From Leptasterias polaris (lineage: Eukaryota; Echinodermata; Asteroidea; Forcipulatida; Asteriidae), in assembly GCA_037783415.1 (NCBI GenBank), contig JAZGTN010000059.1, positions 2,294,001 through 2,358,000 on the forward strand: a stretch of 64,000 bases of DNA. Direction: 5' to 3'. The position numbers and the translations under genes were made by a program. This document shows, one piece after another, positions 36,528 to 48,695 of the stretch. Position 1 is the first letter of the stretch; each line of letters begins with the position of its first letter. Below the pieces are notes generated by a model, which was not told where the DNA came from, searched no databases, and was given only the letters and a program-made list of their open reading frames with translations.

Positions 36528-37326
36528 CTGCAACAAACAGTGAAATCATCGTACACTATTATAAGTGTTAAACGTTGCTCAGAAGTACAGAAATCCTACA
36601 GAGTTGTTATCAATTAACTTTGGGTTTGAATACAACTCGGGACGCCAGTAGTTTTTTGTTGCTGCAAGTCTCTGGAAGTTATTGATTAACTAAAGCACCT
36701 TGTACAGCGCAAACCCCAGCCATTTACAATGTCAGAGAAAGAAAGTGTTTCCATAATTCTACTTCAATAATCATATGCTATTATGCTACACTTTTAGATA
36801 TATTTTGTTGAGAAAAACCTTGAAAATTAGTTAGATCAATAGTGTTAGTGTCGTTACAAGAGATGAAATGAATCAAGGTTCATAAATCATGATTCAAGAT
36901 TCTTGATTTTGAATTAATAATTGTGTATACGATTACATCTTTTGATATTTGAAGAAGTCAATGGTCACATGTCTATGAAGGCAAACTTGTGTGAAGTCCC
37001 CTTCATGTTGATTGAAGACTTAAATATGTCAAACTAGGAACTGGAAATAGACTGTTAACATTGGTCAGCCGGGGACATTGTAAAACTTGCTTCCATTGCA
37101 CGTCATCCCATTTCTCTTCATACTGAATTAGAAACAGGGTGACCACCAGCATAGGGCTGTATAGCTCAGTTGGTAGAGCGCCAGCACGCTAATCCAGAGG
37201 TCGTTGGTTCAAATTCAACTCTAGCCAATTTGTCTTTGTTAAAACCTGAATCATTTAAAATTTACCCGGTCGGTTTCCCCTTATGGTTTATTATTTGAAT
37301 TAGAGCACATTAACGAAATAACTAAC
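36528..37326 (-). other. GPCR D intron (799 bp)
   Basis: It aligns to the B intron and contains the paralogous family-1 SINE. It lacks the 1.85-kb element of B, so it is the empty site at TTTATTATTTGAATT. The donor on the minus strand is GTTAGT. Confidence 0.85.
37154..37294 (+). repeat. tRNA-derived SINE (family 1), best preserved
   Basis: The head is GGGCTGTATAGCTCAGTTGG then TAGAGCGCCAGCACGC and GAGGTCGTTGGTTCAAATTC, i.e. A and B boxes at tRNA spacing. CTCTAGCCAATTTGTCTTTG and the tail CGGTCGGTTTCCCC follow. The acceptor-stem partner is missing, so it is a SINE and not a tRNA gene. It is the template for recognising the other family-1 copies. Confidence 0.85.
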
Positions 37327-38038
37327 CTGTTCGAGCAGTTAACGTCTTCACTTGTCTGTTCAGCGTCGAGATAACTTTCAGTTGCGCAAAAATCATCACA
37401 ATGAATGGAGCGAAGAAGTTGACCGTGAAGCTGTACAAGCCAAATGCCGCCTGAGCTCCTCGGTTAGACCAGCCTTTAAAATGACATCCTACTACTTCAT
37501 CTTCTTCATACGTAAAGACGTGGAAAATTTTTGAAACTGCGGCAATAACCCAACAGAAAGCAATCATGATGTACTTGTTTCGTTTGATGAAAAGAGTCTT
37601 GTATTTGTGTGGATAGACGATGGCGACATAGCGCTCCAAATTGACCGCGGTCAAACCCAGGACTGAAGTCGTCGTGAAGAACCAATACAGGAAACCGCTG
37701 GTGTAAACTCGACACCAAACCTCACCAAAGAACCCGGGGTTTGGAGTGGATTTGGTTTTAGGCAGGAGATAAACGGGGATGACCAGAACACAGACCATGA
37801 AATCTACAATGGAGAGATGCACTAAGAAATCACTGGTATTAGACCGCAGGGACGGCACACGGAGGAGTATGATGGCAACCAATAAGTTACCAGTGATACC
37901 AACCACACAGATCATGCAGTAGAGAGCTAAGATGAACTTAGTGAAAGCATCGCTGTCTCCTGTTGTTGAGTCTCCATCACCCGGTGTTTCTTCAATACTT
38001 GGTACTGATGCATCAGAGAGGTTAAGCTGCTCCATCAT
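37327..38038 (-). CDS. GPCR D, exon 1: mosaic of A/C-like and B-like halves
   Basis: It encodes residues 1-237 of a 356-residue class A receptor. From the start to TM3 it follows A and C (PVYLLPKTKSTPNPG, FFGEVWCRVYTSG); from the second intracellular loop to TM5 it follows B (KTLFIKRN, IAFCWVIAAVSK, NFFAPFIVMIF). The switch falls at about 37,593-37,680. It has E-R-Y at the DRY position where the other three have E-R-F. G-N of TM1, D79, Cys109, Trp163, Cys185 and Pro211 are intact. The start is the double ATG and the donor is G-GTTAGT. The mosaic is best explained by gene conversion or unequal crossing-over between paralogues. Confidence 0.91.
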
Positions 38039-38534
38039 GAAGGCAATGTCTAGTTACTGATACTTTTTGACGCTCTATCCTAACTCACTTTTACCTTGAG
38101 TCAGTTTCAAAAGATTGAGATGAAGTTGCTTCGTTGTACAATCGTTGAGTTGAGAAACAGCAAATACCCTGGCTGCTATCGGCTCCACTAGGTATAGGCT
38201 ATGATACAATGGTTAGGATCTGACTGACTTTATATCTTGATCTATCTTCAAGGTACAGTAAGAGAATTGAGAAACTTCAGTAGCATACGATTGACACACA
38301 ACATTTTATAGGTCAAACTGCTATTAAGAACAATTGTATAGAGCAGTTAATGGTGGTTTTCAATCATATCTCAAAACCTTGACTTTCTTCAGAAATTGCA
38401 ATATAATTTTTTTTATTTATCATATGAATAAAATTGGTTTCTCGTCTGCCAAGAAATACCCTAAATTATTCAAGATCACTCTTTGCAAAAGAGTTGAAGA
38501 GGTATTTTCATAACATGTAGAATTCGTCACCACG

Positions 38535-38707
38535 GACCAATTTCATAGACCTGCTTTAAGCAGAAATATTTTGTAACAAATTTGAGGATACCAGTCACAA
38601 ATTGTACATGTTGAACTGCCATTTTGGCTGGTAACCTATTTCTGGTAACTTGGATTGTTTTGTGCTTAGCTACTTTTTGAGCCAAGGCGGCTCTTTGAAA
38701 TTTGGCT
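38535..38707. repeat. Foldback MITE copy in GPCR D 5' flank
   Basis: Paralogue of 23533-23706, nearly identical to it. Confidence 0.75.
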
Positions 38708-39283
38708 CATGTATTTATTCTTGGTTCTTGAGTGGTTTGCCATAGAACTGTGACATTACATGTTAACAAAAGAGTCAAAGAGCCTGGACTTCCTGCAGGA
38801 AGGATTTGTAGACGGCCCAATTGAAGAAAACACTTAAATCTTGTATAGTTAATGATTTTTTTCAACTTTTGATATGTAGGAAAGGGGGCACATCTCAAAA
38901 CTTGATCAGCTTTTAATTTTGTCACCTTTAATTTATGTGAAAATATAAACACAGAATGTTAAAATGTCCCTTTGACCAGTGTAATATCTCGCCTGCCAGG
39001 AAATGCACTAGAATGTATACAATGTCAGTGTTTTGTAAATAAAGATTATATGTCAGGGTTTGCCCTTAACTTCTTTAGTGACTGGCCAGCAGGACCATGG
39101 CTCGTCATTTCACTCGTTCATCACCTTTTTCACTAGTCCATATTTCAAATGATATAGGGTTGCTTTTCAACACTGAAATAGCCAGTAGGACCACTTGGAG
39201 TGAATATTGACCAGTCCCCTGGTGTTTTAACTGGCATTTGGTCAGCAGACCACTGTTCAGGGAGAATGCTGCATGGTCTATAA

Positions 39284-40929
39284 GGGACCTTGTCAAAATT
39301 AGTCCGGGACAACCATCGGACAGATGCTGACCGGGACGGGCTTAATTATCCAATGCCGATTTGCCTTGTTGTCAACTTGGCATCGGAGAAACCATCAGAG
39401 AAGTTCGCCACGCCTGACTTCATTTGTTTACAAACCGCAGAGACTTAGATTGCTATCTACTGGACAACAAGCGGGGGTCTCTACAGGGCTGATTTGCGGT
39501 TTCACGCTGGACCTCTTGGTCTTAAGAAAAACTTGCATTTTCCTTCCTCCGTGGCATTTTTAATCTCGCTGGGGAGTTCCTTAAGTTAAAATATTTTTGT
39601 CAACCTAACTTTGCTGCTAGCTAACAGCTGAAATGTTTGATCATGTGAACGCAAAAGTTCGCTGCTCACTTCGCTGCTGACTCCAAAAGTTAGCAGTGAA
39701 AAATGTCCGCTGCTAACTCAACTTAGCAGTGAAATTTGATACTTTAGCCACAGAGAAAGGAAGTTAGCAGTGTTGTTGTTTCTCATGTGAATGTAACTGA
39801 CCTCAGCTAGTTGTAACATGGAGGAAGGGTTTTAAACATGATTTCAGCTCGATGTTACGACGCCGTGTATTTTTTTCTTCCGGTGGAGGCCTATACATTT
39901 TTCTCTTCAGTTGCCGCCTAAATTCTTTTAAGTTTTACAATTAAGTTGACATCATCTGTATTCCTTATGACAGCTACATGTATTAATCACTCATATAGCA
40001 CCGGAGATAATAAAGATCAAAGAATCGGACATTGTTGGTTCCATGTTTGTAAACATTATCTGAACGATCAAAAAACGTATTTCCACGGCGGGCCACGTGA
40101 GTGATCAACCTCCTTCCCGGAGACAGGCATCGCACCTGCTGTGGTATGGTGACACCGCACACTAATGGGGACGAAATCGATTCAACTTGGCCCTGACGCA
40201 GTGTAGTTTAATAGTGACAAGACCCCTTCCCCCATTCAAGAACAGACCAAAACAAAAGGCATTTTTCATTCCGAATAGCTGCGAAAAATTACTTTAAAAG
40301 TGGCCAGACCTTCCCAGGAAACCAACAATTTTATACAAACAGTTTGCTGTTTCATTATTGAGTGGAATTTTAGAAGAGGATTATAAATACTTTCAAAAAT
40401 GTCCAGCAATCTGACACGTTTATTCAATTCTGAGTACGTGAATTTGAAGGAAATTTCCTGTGTTGAATGGGTCGCTGCCTTCGGAGGGCGTTAGATGCCC
40501 AGTTTTTCATATAATGGTTGAACTTTTTGATCAATGTAGCAAATGTTGTCATTTTATGATAAATTTCATTAAGTTTTCTTCTTAAATCTGGCGAAACTAT
40601 TTAACAACAGTTTACAATAATACTTGTTATTATTTGGGGGGACACTAAGTTCTGTTCACACATGGGTCACACAATGACCTCCAAACCTTCAAGCTCACTC
40701 CAAACCGCAAGTTTGTTTATACAAAATGTAATCAGCCCTACAAAACTGCAGAGTGCTCAGTGGGGTGCATCTGGCACAGGGCCTATTTGGTGTTCTGGAC
40801 AAGTTGTGACTTTCAGCAGATAGAACCATGTCCCCTATAGAAATACAGTCCGATGGAGCTCCGATGAAAATTCGGCATCAGAGACATGCTGTCCGATGAT
40901 TTGTCCCGGACTATTTTTGACAAGACCCC
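39284..40929. mobile_element. PIF/Harbinger-like non-autonomous element (1646 bp)
   Basis: The left end is GGGACCTTGTCAAAATTAGT; the right end reverse-complemented is GGGGTCTTGTCAAAAATAGT. Both continue CCGGGACAA and CATCGGACAG. Flanking TAA occurs at 39281-39283 and 40930-40932. The paralogous site upstream of GPCR A reads GGTCTATAATTCAAATGC with a single TAA at 24282-24284, so the empty site is in the same window. A TAA duplication with G-rich ends is the pattern of PIF/Harbinger elements. There is no transposase frame. The interior has repeated GCTGCTAACT and TTAGCAGTGAAA words at 39,600-39,780. Confidence 0.9.
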
Positions 40930-40979
40930 TAATTCATATGCATCAAACAGTATCAATATCTTGTGGCTTATTTGTATCT

Positions 40980-41207
40980 CAAAGGTTACCAAATCATGAC
41001 CAATAGGAGAGGTGACCACAAAACCAAGCTCTGATGTTTCTGATCAGCAGAGTGTGGGTTCGAGTCCCGGTCGAGACACTTGTGTCCGCAATTATTGCTT
41101 CGTTCTTCAGATGGGGCGTAAAGCCATAGGTCCCGTGTGTTGTGTAATGCATGTAAAAGAACACAGTGCACTTATCATAAAAAGAAGAAGTTCGCCCTGG
41201 TGTGCCT
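40980..41207 (+). repeat. tRNA-derived SINE (family 2), truncated at a duplication joint
   Basis: It matches 24340-24580 (GACCAATAGGAGAGGTGACC, GTGTGGGTTCGAGTCCCGGT). It stops at CCTGGTGTGCC, where sequence switches to the receptor 5' flank (TCGTTGAGTTGAGAAACAGC). Confidence 0.8.
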
Positions 41208-41700
41208 CGTTGAGTTGAGAAACAGCAAATACCGTGGCTGCTATCAGCTTCACTATGTATATGCTGTGATACAATGCTTAGGATTTGACTGGCTTTATAT
41301 CTTGATCTATCGTCAAGGCACAGTAAGAGAATTGAGAAACTTCAGTAGCATACGATTGACACACAACATTTTATAGGTCAAACTGCTATTAAGAACAATT
41401 GTATGGAGCAGTTAATGGTGGTTTTCAATCATATCTCAAAACCTTGACTTTCTTCAGAAATTGCAATATAAAATTGTAATTTATCATATCAATAAAATTG
41501 GTTTCTCGTCTGCCAAGAGTTGCAAAAGAGTTGACGAGGTATTTTCATAACATAGAATTCGTCACCACGAACCAATTTCATAGACCTGCTTTAAGCAGAA
41601 ATATTTGTTAACAAATTTCAGGATACCAGTCACAAATTGTACACGTGAACTGGCATTTTGGCTGGTAACCTATTTCTGGTAACTTTTGATTCATTTACCA
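41208..41700 (-). pseudogene. Relic GPCR 5' flank 1, coding exons absent
   Basis: Sequence from GAGTTGAGAAACAGCAAATA through CTTCAGTAGCATACGATTGA to the foldback MITE (41,570-41,690) matches the 5' flank of A-D. The part nearest the start codon and every coding exon are missing. On the minus strand the relic runs into the truncated SINE. It is a leftover of an extra receptor duplication, not a gene. Confidence 0.78.
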
Positions 41701-41971
41701 AGTCAGTTTCCCTTGTGGTCTATTAATTGGAAGGAGATATTTTTCTAACAAAATCTTACTATCCCAAAGAATGTGAAAATTGAGATGTGAATGAATTTCT
41801 TGCCTGCAGACCTGGTGCTTTGGTCTTGTTTTAGAGCAAGTGCCTATGTGACAGAAAATTTCCTTTTCACTCGATCATTTCAAGGGGCACCAAGGCAATG
41901 GAGGCAATTATGTAAGGTATGAAGTCTCCTTCATACGGCTATACAGTCTGTCAATGGTCTGCAATCTTGGG

Positions 41972-43080
41972 ACACTTTTTGACGCTCTGTCCTAACTCAC
42001 TTTTATCTTGAGTCAGTTTCAAAAGATTGAGATGAAGTTGCTTCGTTGTATAATCGTTGAGTTGAGAAACAGCAAATACCGTGGCTGCTATCGGCTTCAC
42101 TATGTATATGCTATGATACAATAGTTAGGATCTGACTGGCTTTATATCTTGATCTATCGTCAAGGTACAGTAAGAGAATTGAGCAACTTCAGTAGCATAC
42201 GATTGACACACAACAATCAAACTGCTATTAAAAACAATTGTACATGTATAGAGCAGTTAATGGTGGTTTTCAATCATATCTCAAAACCTTGACTTTCTTC
42301 AGAAATTGCAATATAAAATTGTAATTTATCATATGAATAAAATTGGTTTCTCGTCTGCCAAGTAATACCTTATAATATTCAAGATCACTCTTTGCAAAAG
42401 AGTTGAAGAGGTATTTTCATAACATAGAATTCGTCACCACGGACCAATTTCATAGACCTGCTTTAAGCAGAAATAAATTTCAGGACAAATTTCAGGATAC
42501 CAGTCACAAATTGTACATGTAAACTGGCATTTTGGCTGGTAACCTATTTCTGGTAACTTGGATTGTTTTGTGCTTGGCTACTTTTTGAGCCAAAATAGCT
42601 CTTTGAAATTTGGCTCACGTGTTTATTCTTGGTTTTTGAGTGGTTTGCCATAGAACTGTGACATCACATGTTGACAAAGGAGCCAAAGAGCTTGGATTTG
42701 TACACAGTCCAATTGAAGAAAACACAAAATCTTATACTTTTTATGATTTTTGGAAAGGGCGTATATTTCAAAACTTGTTCAGCTGTTATTTTTGTTACCT
42801 TTAATTTATGTGAAAATTTAGACACAACACTGTAAAATGTCCCGTATGGCCAGTGTAGTATCTCGCCTGCCAGTAAATTCACTGGAACATACAATGTCAC
42901 TCATGTTGTAAACAAAGGTTTCATGGCAGGGTTTGCCCTTAACTTCTTTAGTGACTGGCCAGCAAGACCAGCTAGCTTGTCATTTCACTAAATCATCACC
43001 TTTTTCACTAGTCCATATTTCAAATGATAAAGGGTTGCTTTTCAACACGGAAATAGCCAGTAGGACCACTTGGAGTGAAT
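41972..43080 (-). pseudogene. Relic GPCR 5' flank 2, coding exons absent
   Basis: It starts with ACTTTTTGACGCTCTGTCCT, the sequence that lies about 20 bases upstream of the receptor ATG in B and D. It continues without a gap through the conserved flank, the foldback MITE (42,443-42,617) and the CTTTAGTGACTGGCCAGCA block to about 43,080. The coding exon that should lie just below 41,960 is absent. The joint is almost at the start codon, so the flank is complete but the gene is missing. Confidence 0.8.
42443..42617. repeat. Foldback MITE copy in relic flank 2
   Basis: ACCAATTTCATAGACCTGCT to CTCTTTGAAATTTGGCTC, paralogous to the copies upstream of A, C and D. Confidence 0.72.
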
Positions 43081-43183
43081 TTTAAGATAGTAAGATTTTG
43101 TTCGAAAAATATCTCCTGTGCAAACAAAAGTGTCCCCCTTGCAGATGGTTGCCTGTGCAAATCGCCCTGTGTGTGTGAAAGCC

Positions 43184-43574
43184 CCTTTTGTGACAAGTTT
43201 CAAGTTCATAGTGTGACAAGCCACTTGTTTTACAAATCCCTTCACCCCTTTTGTGATAAGTCCCTTGTGTGAAAAACCCTTTGTGTGACAATTGCTCCCT
43301 ACATGTAGTCTGACATTGACAAACCCCTTGTGTGACAAACCCCTTGTGTGACAAACCCCTTGTGTGACAAGCTCCTACATGTAGTCTGACAAGTCCCTTG
43401 TGTGACAAACTCCTTGTGACAAACCCCTTATGTGACAAACCCCTTTTGTGACAAACCCCTTGTGTGACAAACCCCTTTTGTGACAAACCCCTTGTGTGAC
43501 AAACCCCTTGTGTGACAAACCCCTTGTGTGACAAACCCCTTGTGTGACAAACCCCTTGTGTGACAAACCCCTTG
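43184..43574 (+). repeat. 16-bp minisatellite (GACAAACCCCTTGTGT)n
   Basis: The unit is 16 bases. The core 43,311-43,574 has about 16 near-perfect copies, with two interruptions by CTACATGTAGTCTGACA. A degenerate prelude starts at 43,184. Since 16 is not a multiple of 3, consecutive units rotate through all three frames and all are stop-free, giving spurious SHKGFVTQGVCHTRGL-type proteins on the minus strand. Confidence 0.95.
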
Positions 43575-43857
43575 TCAAATATAGTGTCAAATATAGCTGT
43601 GGAAAACGAAATTGGCTGTATGTTCCCTTTAACAAATAATAACAGTGTTAAGCATCTTAAATGTCACATCATACTGTACATAACCATTGTAAATAGCTGG
43701 TCAACTTCAATGTGCTATGTGATTGTGCACTAGATTGAACTTAACACCTGCCCACCAGTCTGCCTACCATGAGGCTATTATTTTGTTTACACATAGACCC
43801 ACCCAGCTGGCTGATCTATAGCACTTTTGATTTGGATCAGCACCGACAGTTTGTTGT

Positions 43858-44455
43858 TTAGCTTGGCTCACAGCTTTTTAGTACAACAGTGGTTGATTCA
43901 CTTGCCTGTGTGTATCCTGCCTGCTCTCACGGATTTGGAGGCAGAGTCTTAAGGACAAATTACAAGATACAGGGTTAGTAATATTAATAGTCAACATTTA
44001 TAATGTATACATGTATGTCTGTTATAAATGACATTCCTGGAGCCAATTGTTATCAATTCAGGTGGAGATCGTTAAGAACGACTTTAAAGAGACAAAGCAA
44101 CCATATCACAACACCTTGAAAGGGATATAGGTGAGGTGATGCATATATTGCTGCCAGACCATACCAGCATATCCGGGGCAAGCCCCCTTCTCTTCACCAT
44201 AAGTGTATTGGGTTGATGCGTTACACAGCACATAGGATCTGCAGCTTTATGCTCCAACCAAAGGACAAGGCAATTGTGGGTCTTGCTCTCAGTCAATTGC
44301 CGTTATGGTTTTTGGGCTAAAGCTTGTGCTTTTGTGTGTGAGTATGATCTTGGTGGGCTAAAGAGGTGGCACATGTACAGATGAGTGCAGTTGACTTAAG
44401 TGGACATGTACATGCATCCTCCAACCTCACTCCCATAGGCAGCGCTGTATCAATC
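43858..44455 (+). repeat. Duplicated spacer segment, copy 2
   Basis: It matches 34,727-35,340 with small deletions and marks the outer limit of the duplicated receptor array. Beyond it the sequence no longer resembles any receptor unit. Confidence 0.85.
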
Positions 44456-45702
44456 CCTCTTGTCACTATTACATCTGGAAAGGAAGCACTGACAAACAGC
44501 GCTGGTTGGCTTTCGTAAGTGACTGCTTTGTGTACACGCCTGTTGAAAACTTGTCAACGCTTGCAGGGAGCTTATGGACATGTTTAGTACACGTAAGTTA
44601 AAATGCAGGTCCTACTTCAAACTACTAAACAGTCGCCCTAAACTGTATACAGTTCAACCTGTCACAAGATTGAAGAAGAATGAGAGGGAACCAGTTACCT
44701 CTTCTCCAGGTTACCATCAGACCATGCTTGAGTGCGCGCAACAAATAAATCAGCCACAGGCCTTATTGAAATGTGCCGTTATTATTTGCACATTTAAATT
44801 AGACAGTTCTATGGGTTGTGTGAGTGAGCAAGGCATGCTGGGAAATAAAATGGCACGGCAAAATCGATCAACCTATGGGAATGAGGTTGATGTATCCTCA
44901 TGCACTTTTCTGATGAGGGTAATTTTCTAGCCGAGCAACAAATCTCAAGCGTCAATGATCTATTGTGTATGTGTCACATCCCAAAATCCATAGTTGCTAC
45001 GATGAATCTAGATAAACATTGACAATGAGATTGTTTTGTGTTTTTTTTTTTTCAAAGGGTGAAGATTCATGACCAAGCCAAACATACGGGTTCGTTCGCA
45101 CAAAACTTCAGTTTTGCTCGAGCGTGAACTTGTCATAGTGCGTACATTACTGTTGACGGCATATCTTGTACCAATACTAACGAGATATGCTGTCGTAAAT
45201 GGAAGTGTCAGAAATTGTCTCGTGATTTACTGATTAATGATTCTGGACCGTGCCGTCAAGTACAATTTGCTGCTTCTTTGAGACAAATGCAAACATATGT
45301 ATTTGAGACTCCCTAAAAACTTGTATCTGTCCGAAAAAACAAGTCTGCAAATATTTGTCAATCCAGTAAAGTGACGGGTTAAGAGATTGGAGTAAATTAT
45401 GATGAGTGGTAGAGCTGTCTGTGATGACTCGGACACGGCTATGTCATGTTCTGCAAATTAGAATCGTGTCATTGAATTAGGGAAGGAAAGTGTGATGACC
45501 AAGGGTTTCATCTGTAGTCAATCATGTAGCCAGGTTTAGGTTTTGCCACTGCAGAAGTTTAGATCCATCAGACATCGCTGAAATGAAAGAGTTAATGTTT
45601 GCAAAATACCAGCAAAATTTGATAAAAAGTTCATTGATGGGACAGCAATTTCAGCTGCTTTTTGAAGGATTTGTTTAGGGTCATAAAGAAAGCAGTTTGG
45701 TC
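44456..45702 (+). other. Intron stretch without a recognised gene
   Basis: A 118-codon frame (44574-44930) has no recognisable domain or splice context. The rest is AT-rich. I see no RNA gene or repeat structure. Confidence 0.5.
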
Positions 45703-46087
45703 TTTAAAGGGAGGGTATACCTTTGGTAATTACTTCAAAAATTAATGACCATAAAAACTTACTTGGTAAAGAGCACTTGAGAGTTGTTACTCCCATAGAA
45801 CATTGTTAGAAACCACCCTCTTTGAAGTAATGTAGTTTTAGAGAAAGAGGTAATTTTTCTCCCGAAAATTTAATCTGAGAAAGGCTTCAGGCATGAAGCC
45901 TTTCTCAAGCATCTGAAAGCACACAATTCAATGCTACAAGGATGTTTTTTTTCTTTTATTATTGCAACTTTGATGACTAACTGAGCCCAATTTTTCACAG
46001 GTTATTTTATGCATACCTGTATGTTGGGATACACCAAATGAGGATACTGGTCTTTGACAATTACAAAAGGTGTACCCTGCCTTTAAA
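45703..46087. mobile_element. TIR repeat, TTTAAAGG family (385 bp), best copy
   Basis: The left end is TTTAAAGGGAGGGTATACCT; the right end reverse-complemented is TTTAAAGGCAGGGTACACCT. Both continue TTTGGTAATT or TTTTGTAATT. A palindromic centre, GAAAGGCTTCAGGCATGAAG, is followed by CCTTTCTC, also seen in the introns of GPCR A and C. The interior includes CATCTGAAAGCACACAATTC. It has no coding capacity. Confidence 0.85.
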
Positions 46088-48179
<2,092 letters not shown>

Positions 48180-48250
48180 TGACACTCGTTGAACCATCGG
48201 TGCTCTTACAATGAAAGCCTCCTTTGTACATGTACAGTATATTAAACTCA

Positions 48251-48344
48251 TAATTTGGGGTTGAACAAAGGAAAGTTGACTAGAGTGTGATTTGAACCAA
48301 TGACCTCCAAATTAACGAGCCACTGCTTTACCAACTGAGCTATT
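48251..48344 (-). repeat. tRNA-derived SINE (family 1), left half of an inverted pair
   Basis: On the minus strand: ATAGCTCAGTTGGTAAAGCA, then ATTGGTTCAAATCACACTCT and AGTCAACTTTCC. Its head abuts the head of the plus-strand copy at 48350. Confidence 0.8.
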
Positions 48345-48349
48345 TATTT

Positions 48350-48470
48350 AGCCTTATCAGTTGGTAGAGCGCTGGCGCCTTAAACTGGAGGCCGTTGGCT
48401 CAAATCCTGCTCTAATCAATTTTTCTTTGTTTAACCCCAAATTATTTAAAATTTACCCAGTTTCCCTTGT
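48350..48470 (+). repeat. tRNA-derived SINE (family 1), right half of an inverted pair
   Basis: TATCAGTTGGTAGAGCGCTG, GTTGGCTCAAATCCTGCTCT, then ATCAATTTTTCTTTG and the tail ATTTACCCAGTTTCCC. Head-to-head with 48251-48344, it would form a long hairpin in SEL1L pre-mRNA. Confidence 0.82.
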
Positions 48471-48695
48471 ACACACATATTTTTGCTGTCATTAAGTTCT
48501 TACCTAGTGACAAGTTAAATCAAACCATAAAAAGGAATTTGAAAAGTGTCTGCTCGATAAAATGATTATTTGTAACACTTTTCCAGTTGGTTGACCAACC
48601 ATTTGAAACCATGGGTTGTGTACATGTATGGTGGCTAAACTGTGCATAGAACTAACTGTGTATACATCTGTATGTTTGTGATGTGTGTGTAAACT

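Larger units (their letters stand above)
35345..41207. repeat. Receptor duplication unit D (flanks included)
   Basis: It contains GPCR D and its flanks, interrupted upstream at 39,284-40,929 by a transposon. The 3' flank aligns to A and C, the exon 2/intron region to B, the 5' half of exon 1 to A and C, and the 5' flank to A. The unit ends within a truncated family-2 SINE at 41,207, where a relic receptor flank begins. Confidence 0.82.

Noticed and set aside
37154..37230. A tRNA gene (A and B boxes at tRNA spacing)
   Set aside because: No 3' acceptor-stem partner, and the same tail follows in six copies, so it is a SINE head.
43311..43574. CRISPR-like appearance of short repeats
   Set aside because: The repeats are directly contiguous with no unique spacers, and the genome is eukaryotic. 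It is a minisatellite.
42664..43635. Several overlapping minus-strand frames with SHKGFVTQG repeats
   Set aside because: They are translations of a 16-bp minisatellite that lacks stops in all three frames. No start context, splice sites or conservation.
44574..44930. 118-codon frame as a gene
   Set aside because: No domain, no repeat in paralogous units and no splice context.
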